From Auriscalpium vulgare (lineage: Eukaryota; Basidiomycota; Agaricomycetes; Russulales; Auriscalpiaceae), in NCBI GenBank assembly GCA_019915015.1, contig JAHBBC010000014.1, positions 1,364,001-1,428,000 of the forward strand: DNA of 64,000 nt, read 5' to 3'. The position numbers and the translations under genes are program-made. Below, in pieces: positions 54,730 through 64,000 of this stretch. Each line of letters begins with the position of its first letter. Positions within the stretch are counted from its first letter, which is position 1. The notes under the pieces were generated by a model that was not told the origin of the DNA, ran no database searches, and saw only the letters and a list, made by a program, of their open reading frames with translations.

Positions 54730-56770
54730 ATGATCGTAGCTTTCGGTCCGACGAACAGTAGCTACTACCTCAATAACGGACGCTTATCCAAATGGTAGTG
54801 TGCTTCGTTTGTCTTACACCCTCAGTGCTGACGATCCTGATTTCCTCTCAGGTCAAACCTACCCAACGACTTGGCAGTGCTGCTCAAACAGGACCCTCGC
54901 TTCACACCCGACAAAATCGAGTCGCTCTGTCTCTTCCCGAACAATGGCTACTTCCTCGTCGCGGCCAATAGCTGGGGTGAGTCCTTCCCACTTCAATGCT
55001 CGTGCACTATGTACTGATTTTCGACGCGCTGTTAGCATCATCGAAGGTCCCTGCCCCCATCCAACGCCGCATTGACGCCATTGGCGGCAGTGGGATCGTG
55101 CGCTCTCTTGATTTCAATGGTAAAGACTTCGAGTCATTCATCCTTGCGACGCGATCGGATGCCATCCACCACCAGAACCTTCCGCAGGGTCTTCGCGACA
55201 AATTCGTAACCTACAGCCTCTGCAATGTTGGGTACTTCGCCATCGGGGCGGACTCATCTTGGGCTTTGGCGACTTACCAACCCGCCTTCAACGCCTGCTC
55301 AGGAAATCTAGGAGATGATATCAAGAAATTCTTGGCGGCTACCGAGACTATCTACGTGAGTATATTCTCAGCAGTAAGGATCGAAGGCTGACTACCGCCC
55401 AGACCGCATATCTTAGCCCGTATGATACTCGACACGGGTATGTCATCTACAGAAACGCCAGTGTCTCTTGGTGCGTTCCCGACGAATGGGGAGATGAGGC
55501 GCTGAGGAGCACACTCCCCACGACAACATTCCCGGCGCCGTCGATCGCCGAGACCGGTCTCATATTCCGATTATCTGTGTCGTTTGGCCCTCCCCACGAA
55601 GAATCTTATCATGTGGAGAACGGCATGGATTGTCGATGGTAGGTCTGCTGTGCTGGATGGCCGAGCCATTAGATGACGCTCTTGTTAGGTCTCTGCCACC
55701 ATCACTGAGCAGGTTGCTGCAAAACGATGCGCGCTTCAGGCAAGACAGTATTCTATCATTGTCGCTCTTCCCACAAGGCGGCTATTTGCTCACTACTCTC
55801 ACCGACTATGGTAAGTACCACGTTTGAATGCCATTCCGTGTAGAACTGACAGTCTTAAAGCGGCGGTAAACGTGCCTCCAAGCATCGACCGTTGCATTAC
55901 AGCCGCAGGCGGCATCAACAACATCATTGCGCTGTCCTTCGACGGTCAGAGTCTGGAAGCCTGTCCGACCATCATTCTCACCAAGGACTTGAGACTCGTA
56001 CATCAGTATCTCCCACCTGACTTCTTTGAGAGTGTCATCTCGGACATATTCCGTGGCTTCAAATGGATGTGCCTCGGTGCGCACGGCGCATGGGCATATG
56101 GGACTCGCAACCCACCTCTTCCTCGTTGTTCTATGGTGCACGACGCCGTCAGGGAACAGCTCAATGACTCCCGTGGTGTTCAGGTATGTTGTAATTGTCC
56201 GTCAGTTCACCACAGAATTCATTTCTTGCCACACTAGGACGCGTTCCTTAGCCCGTACACGCCTCATGCCGTCGTCGTGTACAACGGCGGTGGAATGAGG
56301 TATTACATCCCGAGAGGAAATTTGTGGAATGCGCTTGCAGAGGTTGTTCCCGCCTCCACAAGTCGGACGGGGAGCGCTGCTGTCGAAGAACTTTCGCAAA
56401 AGTGGTTGGACATGTATCAATCGCAGTCTGGGCCTGCCATATCATCCCCGCCATCGTCAGGTTATGGTTCTGGATACACGTCACCCAGCACTGGTGAGAT
56501 TTCTGTGTCATCATAACGTTATTGAGAACATGCGCTGACAATGTCGATTTCTCAGGCGCATATCCATGGGCATCACCACCACCTCCCTATACCCCTCCCA
56601 GTAAACCGGAGCATAGCGGCTTGGAGACGGCTCAACACTACGTCGAGATAGGGCATACCGCGGTCGACGCTGGGAACACCGCCCTCGATGCCGTAAATCT
56701 TGGCGTAAACTTTTTCAACACGGCGTCTGTCATCGCAGGCGGGTGTGGTGCGTTATTCTCTTGTAGCTAA
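54730..56770 (+). CDS. Unnamed protein with two tandem repeats of about 215 aa
   Basis: Not a family I recognise. Spliced from about eight exons. Repeat 1 begins FGPTNSSYYLNNGRLSKW, then LPNDLAVLLKQDPRFTPDKI, SLCLFPNNGYFLVA, VPAPIQRRIDAIGGSGIV and AYLSPYDTRHGYVIYRN. Repeat 2 begins FGPPHEESYHVENGMDCRW, then LPPSLSRLLQNDARFRQDSI, SLSLFPQGGYLLTT, VPPSIDRCITAAGGINNI and AFLSPYTPHAVVVYNG. Introns fall at equivalent positions in the two copies. The tail is Ser/Gly/Tyr-rich, then PPPPYTPPSKP, and ends in an amphipathic or hydrophobic helix (AVNLGVNFFNTASVIAGGCG). No signal peptide. The repeats likely arose by internal duplication; a binding or scaffold role is a guess. Confidence 0.65.
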
Positions 56771-57085
56771 CTCTTACCATGCTGATCAGTCGTACCCAGT
56801 TGTACAATAAGCTCACCAGTAGACGGGAGAGATCACGGTGGAGGCTCTTACGCCGCGGTATTTACTTTGGCGAACATCTTCAACTATTTAAGCTTTGGCA
56901 TAGAGCTTGTTGAGCCATTCATTCATTGTTGGCGTGTTGCGTTATGTATATTCTATGAGTGTAACTGCGGGTCATGTAACTGCGAGTCATACTGACGATT
57001 GAATTGAATGCGATTGAGCTTGTTGAACGACATCCAGCGAGGTAGAGCCTTATAGAGAGAGCGCATCGGGCCACCGTTGGCAAAC
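56771..57085. other. Intergenic, promoter of cyclodeaminase gene
   Basis: Contains a near-repeat GCGGGTCATGTAACTGCGAGTCAT (two halves, 56967-56990) but no gene. Confidence 0.4.
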
Positions 57086-58211
57086 ATGTCTCTCCTCATC
57101 CTCTCCGCCTCCGACGTCGACCGAGTCACCGCAACATGGCAACCGAGCCACCTCCTTTCTAACGCCGCTCGCGTCTTCTCTGCTCTCTCTCCCGGCCAGG
57201 ATCTCGTCTCCGCGCCGCATCGAACGGCCATCGCAACCGACGCGCACCGCGCGCTCTTCATGCCCGCGCGCATCGCCGGCACCGGGACGACGATCAAGGT
57301 CGTATCGGTGCCAACGCGTGCCAACGATGTGGGTGGGCTGCCCGCGTCCACGCTGGTGCTCGACGAGCGCACGGGCGGCGCGCGGGCGGTGGTAAATGCG
57401 CGCGGACTGACGGCGCTGAGGACGGCTGCAGGTACGTGCGGGCCGTCTCGTTGAAAAGAAAGCTGAGCAAAACATATGTTTGTTAGGATCTGTGCTGGCT
57501 ACTACGCTGGTGCACCCCCCGAGCTCTAGCCAGCCCACGCATCTCGTCGCGTTCGGCGCGGGCAAGCAGATCCAGGCGCACATCAACCTCCTGCTCGCGA
57601 CATACCCCTCCCTCAGTACAGTCACCATCGTAAACCGGACGTACAGCGGGCGCCTCCTGGCCCTTGTCTCGCACCTCACAGAGCGGCATCCATTCACTCA
57701 ATTTGCCACGATCCCAGCGTCCGCGGGGGGTACCCACGCCGCTCCCTCAGTGATAGACGCGCTCAGATCGGCAGACTTCATCGTGACCGCGACGTCGTCC
57801 ACCGCTGCGCTGTTCCCGTCCGAGTGGGTGCCGTCCGGGGCGCACGTCATCCTCGTGGGCAGCTATACGCCCGAGATGCACGAAATCGACAGTGCGCTCG
57901 TGCGGCGCTGCGCGCGCGTCGTCGTGGACTCGCGCGCCGCGTGCCGCGTCGAGGCGGGCGAGCTGATCGCCGCGGGGCTCGCCGACGTGGACATGGTGGA
58001 GCTGGGCGAGCTGCTCGAAGCCAGCCCGAGGGACGGCGAGCAATGGAGGCCCAACGAAGCAGCTTGCGAGGCGGTCCGGCATGCGGGCGGAGATGTCACC
58101 ATCTTCAAATCTGTCGGGGTTGGTGCGCAGGACGTGGGCATCGCGTGCGCCGTCGTTGACCGCGCGCTGGAGCTAGGTGTCGGCAACATAGTGGAGGAGT
58201 ATGACTCGTAG
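57086..58211 (+). CDS. Ornithine cyclodeaminase / mu-crystallin family protein
   Basis: NAD-binding imine reductase or cyclodeaminase family. The N-terminal substrate domain has MSLLILSASDVDRVTATWQP, then APHRTAIAT, ALFMPARIAGTGTTIKVVSV and LVLDERTGGARAVVNARGLTALRTAA. After one intron (about 57433-57487), the Rossmann fold follows: LVAFGAGKQIQAHINLLL, VTIVNRTYSGR, ADFIVTATSSTAALFPSEW, GAHVILVGSYTPEMHEID and VVVDSRAA. The C-terminus has FKSVGVGAQDVGIACAV, the family signature. Start at 57086; two exons, about 357 aa, a normal length. The substrate cannot be read from sequence: ornithine, a cyclic ketimine or another amino acid is possible. Confidence 0.88.
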
Positions 58212-58588
58212 GCAGCGACCAGACCCAGATGACGATGGAGCTGCCATTCAATACCGAGAAATTTCCATATGGTGCCAAATACATAGTACAACGCTCCGCT
58301 GCAGTACTGTCTACGTGTAGACGGGGCTAGGACGGGTATTGAGATGCTACAAGTACAGCAAGGTATATCTACTCTACAAAGCGAGAACACTGAGGGATCC
58401 TGATAGTGCTGGGAAGGTAAACCACGCAGAGCGAAGCAAGAGGATGGCGGGAATTCGAAAATATGAGGGTTGCGTGATCGGAGGGTATGTGCTCTTTTTC
58501 GTCGGGAACTCGGTGCACTGGCAGCTGAGCCTGCTGCCACCTTGTAAGCAAACGCCCACAGACCAGTCCCGTAGACACATACCATAGC
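58212..58588. other. Convergent intergenic region
   Basis: 3' flanks of two convergent genes. No coding sequence is recognised. Confidence 0.45.
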
Positions 58589-59212
58589 TCACGGCGCGGC
58601 CGCCGTGTATATTGCAGCATCGCGCTCCCCAGCAGTGATGATATCCTCGTCCGCCGCACTTCGAAGCAGCTGGACGATCCAATTCTGCCCGTTCCACCAA
58701 CCGTTGGGCTTCATCACACGCACACGCCCCGCGAGCTTCTCGAGCGCGCGCCTGGCCGCGCTGTCGAGCGTCGCGACGGGCACGAGGCGCGCACCGGCGA
58801 GGTCCGCGGAGGGCACAGCGCGCGTGACGGGGCCCCAGAACGTGTGATGCGCGCGGTCGGGCTCGCGCGTCGCTTCGAGCACACGCGCGACGGGCACGGT
58901 CACCATGCGCTGCGCAGACGTCGTGCCGGCAGCCCCGTCCTCGGCGATGTCCGAGTCCGAGTCGTTATCGGAGTCGTTCGTTGCGCTGGCGGCGGCCGTG
59001 CGCCCGCTGGTGAGCGTGACGCCCTGCTCCCAGAGGAGCACCCAGCGGCGATCGCGCGGGCTCGGCTGCGAGGGCTTGGGGTACGCGTGCACGGCGAGGT
59101 AGACGGTGAGCGGCACGTCCGCGTCGGGGTACCGCCATTCGAGGTTGGGTGGCGGGATCATGCCTGGGTGCACGCCGTTGTGCGGCTCGTAGAAGTCGAC
59201 GGGGTATATCAT
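58589..59212 (-). CDS. Unnamed 207-aa protein
   Basis: Not recognised. Single exon starting MIYPVDFYEPHNGVHPGMIP at 59212. Predicted ordered segments are PLTVYLAVHAYPKP, RRWVLLWEQGVTLT, a strongly acidic Asn/Asp/Ser loop (SATNDSDNDSDSDIAED), RMVTVPVARVLEAT and the C-terminal WWNGQNWIVQLLRSAADEDI. Trp-Asn-x-Gln-x-Trp followed by a helix recurs in small basidiomycete proteins of unknown function, from memory only. An open frame upstream on the same strand (59542-59276, ending LTWEDLPNW at a GTATGT donor) could be an earlier exon, but the phases do not match. Confidence 0.55.
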   Translation of the reverse strand: MIYPVDFYEPHNGVHPGMIPPPNLEWRYPDADVPLTVYLAVHAYPKPSQPSPRDRRWVLLWEQGVTLTSGRTAAASATNDSDNDSDSDIAEDGAAGTTSAQRMVTVPVARVLEATREPDRAHHTFWGPVTRAVPSADLAGARLVPVATLDSAARRALEKLAGRVRVMKPNGWWNGQNWIVQLLRSAADEDIITAGERDAAIYTAAAP

Positions 59213-60205
59213 CGTCGTGTGCTCGGGCTGCTGTCGTGTGCGGACACCATTAATGACAGAGGAGCGTGGAGCTGGTTAAATAAATCCGACATACCAATTA
59301 GGCAGGTCTTCCCAGGTAAGTATCGGCTCGCGTTCTAGGTCGTGGGCCGCGTCGACAACGTCTGTCCCCGACGACGGTGGTGCACGCAGCTTGCAGAGGA
59401 GAGAAGAGGTGGAGGTATCTGTAGGACTTGACTGAGCGACGTCATTTGCGGTCTCGATGCCGCTCCATCGACTATCAGGCGCAGGCCGCCATCTTTTGTG
59501 GTCCCAAAGGGTCCACACCCTCGTTCTGCGGTTCACGCGCACGCTGGCAGGCTTGCTTCGACGCCTCGTTGTCTATCAGCCCTTCAGCAGCCTATCGGGC
59601 TGTCTGCGGGGTATTTCCTTGGTGGCGGCTTTCTGCGCAGAGCTTCCTTCCAGACGCGGCTCGGTGGCCCCGCCTCACCGGCCGCATTCCAGCCCTTCTC
59701 CATGCCGCGTTACCTCCTCCACGGGCGACGTACTTATGTCAGGATGTAAACGCGTGAAACTGACGGCCGTTCGATGCTCGAGCATGATCGCTCGGCTTGC
59801 GGCTGGACTCACACAACCGATGGCCATGGGACCAGAAGAGTTGTGTGTCCTATCAGGCGCTGATGCTCCCTTGACGAATCAGAGGAGCCGAGCCGATCAC
59901 CTGCTTGTCCATCTATGCCCTTCTATGCCCTGGGTGAGCGTATTGATCTTCGTCATAGCCAATCCTGTACGCACCCCGTTGTCCAGAGAAAATCCTGAGA
60001 AAACCCATGATCTGTGGTTAGTCAACGTACACATGTATGGGTTCTGGCTTGTTCTGCCAAATCCGGACCTCCTCCGTTGATCACGCCAATAGGAGGCAAC
60101 GAGAGTTGAGCAGTGCGTAGTAGAGCATGGCATTAGCAGATAGCGTGTAATAAGTAAACGAAGAAAACAATCCGGTGAAAACAAGAACGGGGGCTGCTGT
60201 TATGC
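59213..60205. other. Intergenic with a possible upstream exon (59276-59542, minus)
   Basis: The minus frame at 59276-59542 reads RTRVWTLWDHKRWRPAPDSR and ends just before a GTATGT donor, so it may be an exon. The longer plus frame (59457-60080) lies opposite it and has no motif. The rest shows nothing. Confidence 0.35.
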
Positions 60206-62528
60206 TCACATCCCGGAAGCTAGCTGGCTGAGCTGGCTTGCGAGCTCGGGGTAGTTCTTCATAAACTCCAGCTGCGCATACGATGCCTGGACGAAATCAG
60301 CACATTGCCGTCAAAGACCCGATAGGCAGAGACGCACATATTGGTATGTCAGCGCGTTGACCAGCTCCGGTTCATTGCGCGCAAGCTCCGAGTGCCGCTC
60401 AAACATGCGCACCGCCTGGTCGACCTTACCCTGCTGCAGGCTCAGCTGCGCGAGCGTCGCGACCGCCGCCTCGCACTCCGCGTCGATGCGCAGCGCCTCG
60501 TGGCAGCATCGCTCTGCCGCGTCGACGTCCTGCTTCCACTGGAACAGCGCGAGACCCTTGTTCACGAGCGGGAGCACGTTTGATGGGGTCCTGGAAGCTG
60601 ATTGAGCGATACATAATTATCCAGCGAAAGGAGCGTGTACTTATTGCGCTCGATCTCTATCGCGCGGTCGAACTTTTCCACAGCGTCTTGAAAGCGCTGC
60701 TGGTCAAGGAGAAGCTCGCCGCTAGACCTTCGTCAGCACGGCCTGTAGTAGACAAACAAGCTGGTGGAATGCTGACTAGTAATTTTGCGGCTCGCTGCGC
60801 TGCGGGAACGCCTTGAGTGTCCGCCGGAACGTCGCCATGCTGTTCGCGAGGTTGCCCGACTTGTACTGCGCGACGGCGAGCTGTATGTGCGAGAATACGA
60901 ACTGGTCGTCCAGCGCAGTTGACTTGGTATAGTTTTCTGCCGCCTGCGCGAAGTCATTCATAATGAACAAGACTGCGGTAGCCCCTCATTAAGAAAGTTC
61001 ATAATGAAGATGCTGCAGAGGAGGCGCGCACCTTGTCCACGGTGGTAATAGATATCCGGGTCCTCGGGGTTGTGCTTTATTGCCTCCTCAAAGCACTCGA
61101 ACGCCTTCGCGGTGTCGCCCTGCTCCATGTACACGCTCGCGATCTTCACCCAGCTCTGCGTCATGGACGGCAGCAGATCAATCGACGCCTGCAAGTCTGC
61201 CTTCGCCGCATCCGTCTCGCCGATGAGGAACCTGTATTGCATATGATGTGTGAGCACACAAAGCCTTGGATGTAGAGACAGAAGCGCACTTGAATGTTCC
61301 ACGGAGGTTGAAAGCTTCGGCCTTGCCTCCATCCCATGATATTCCCTGCTCGATGGCCTCATTGACGAACGAGAGCGAATGTGCGTAGTCTGACGCGCCA
61401 AGGGCTTCAAGTGCTAAAATAAGCGTGCTGTCGCCCGTCGACGGATTTTCTGGGAGTGCTGGCAGTGCCCCTGCAACCAAGGCGGTGAACAACTGCACTC
61501 ATACGCGTACACAGAGGCGCATATACGCACGGGGACGGAAGGCAGCGAAATACGCGTAGATGAAGGTGAAGGAGGGTAGGCGCGGTTCTCTTGTCTGCCG
61601 AGGGGTAAGCAGAACGCCCAGAATCGATGTGCTTAGCACTCACGGCAAGAATTTCCGCCGCTTTTTGGGTCGACAACTTCTTCAGCACACGCTCTACCGC
61701 TTGGCCTGCAGAGTCGTTCTGGAACTTGCCCAGAATCGTCGTTGCGGTATAATCTGCCTCTCGTCAGCCGCGCAGCACAGGCATCACAGCGCGGAAGCGC
61801 GCACCTCGCAGCGAAGCCTCGTACAATTCCAGCGCCTCGAGCGCCATCGCGCGGCGGTTGAGGGCCTTCAGGTAGTGAGAGTCAAGTTTGAGCGCGGCGT
61901 CGCAGTCTTCGACAACGAGCTCGTGCTTCGGCGGAGTCATATTCACGTAGCAGGCGGCGCGGTTACTGTAATACACGGGCTCGGGCTTCGGCGTCACCGC
62001 AATCGCGCGTGTGTAGTAGTCGGCGGCCGTGGTGAAGCTGCGCGCCTGGTATGCTTCATTGCCCTTCTGTTTTAGTGTAGCTGCCAATTTTGTGCGCTCC
62101 TGCGGCAAATGAGCTGGTGGCGAGACGAGTGAGATGAGAGGACGCACCTCCGTAGATAGCTCGGCGATCTCGTCTGCAGTCAGCACCTTGTCGTCTGCGC
62201 TGCGTGAGCAGGTGTGTGACACGCGAACCGCCGGCGGCGTACCTTCCAGCTCAGACGACACTTCCGGGGCCTTCGGCTTGCGCTCCTCGATGATGGGCCC
62301 GTCCTTGTCCTTCACGGTCTTCTTGTGCTTCTTCTTCCGCTTGTCCTTCTTCTTGTCCCCCTTGACGTTCTCCTCGTCACCCGCGCCGCGCGCGCCGCGC
62401 GTGGACGCGACATAGTAGGCGACACCGCCGGCGGCGACGACGACTGCCGCGGCGCCTATCAGCAGGGAACGCTTGTTGTCCGAGACGAGGTGCTGGACGC
62501 GGTCGACGAAGGAGTCGTCTGAAGACAT
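60206..62528 (-). CDS. TOM70: Mitochondrial outer-membrane import receptor TOM70
   Basis: TOM70 binds hydrophobic precursors and Hsp70/Hsp90 at the mitochondrial surface. Start [20 protein letters not shown] at 62528; the membrane anchor [20 protein letters not shown] follows at about residues 21-40, then a Lys-rich linker. The clamp TPRs have [33 protein letters not shown] and [20 protein letters not shown]-terminal TPRs include [54 protein letters not shown] and [20 protein letters not shown]. It ends SQLASGM at 60206. An upstream in-frame ATG (62579) would precede the anchor by 17 more residues. About ten introns. Complete and intact by eye. Confidence 0.92.
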
Positions 62529-63878
<1,350 letters not shown>

Positions 63879-64000
63879 GGTGCACGAAGGGGTCGATACA
63901 CGACGTCGCGACTAACTGCAGGACGTCACGCGTCACGGTGGGATGGAGACCTACTAGTCCCTCCCGAAAGGTCTACGATTGTGCCCCAAAACTTCGATCA
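63879..64000. promoter_or_regulatory. CFIm25 upstream region at window edge
   Basis: 5' flank of CFIm25; no feature can be read with confidence. Confidence 0.3.

Noticed and set aside
59457..60080. 207-aa plus-strand ORF
   Set aside because: No motif, no start context, and it overlaps a more exon-like minus frame.

Overview
The window looks like nuclear DNA from a filamentous basidiomycete, most likely an Agaricomycete. The evidence is the many short (about 50-65 nt) GT-AG introns, a cluster of small class I hydrophobin genes, an Agaricomycete-style F-box protein, and housekeeping genes interleaved on both strands. No bacterial, plasmid or organellar features are seen. CDS coordinates are gene spans (start codon to stop codon) that include introns; exon joins were inferred by eye.

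Layout. 0-6.4 kb: a SAP-domain acidic protein gene (minus), followed 80 bp upstream of its start codon by a complete 5.3-kb hAT DNA transposon (1063-6386). The transposon has 20-bp terminal inverted repeats, a perfect 8-bp target duplication, a frameshift-damaged BED/hAT transposase and an intact 514-aa Ulp1-type cysteine protease gene. 6.5-16 kb: an F-box protein, a large unnamed protein with four divergent dsRNA-binding-like modules, tafazzin, and a dynamin-family GTPase. 16.7-27.4 kb: ribosomal protein eL8, a CPL1-like secreted cysteine-rich protein, an unnamed nuclear-type protein, an Iec1-like C2H2 zinc-finger protein and TAF11.

27.7-47.7 kb is an accessory island of class I hydrophobins. 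There are six canonical family members plus one divergent relative. The proximal three are on the minus strand and the distal four on the plus strand, flanking a DUF3433-type multipass membrane protein and long gene-poor spacers. Two hydrophobins (27.8 kb and 39.7 kb) carry single-base frame breaks. The last two (44.9 and 47.1 kb) are a recent tandem duplication that includes promoter, introns and 3' flank.

48.4-64 kb: a class 3-type aldehyde dehydrogenase, an RBR E3 ubiquitin ligase, an unnamed protein made of two tandem repeats of about 215 aa, an ornithine cyclodeaminase/mu-crystallin family protein, an unnamed 207-aa protein, TOM70, and the CFIm25 (NUDT21) polyadenylation factor at the right edge.

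Most genes are unrelated housekeeping functions. The clearest functional grouping is the hydrophobin island, which suggests expansion of surface-coat proteins. The most unusual objects are the hAT element carrying a Ulp1 protease, the four-module dsRBD-like protein, and the two-repeat protein at 54.7-56.8 kb.
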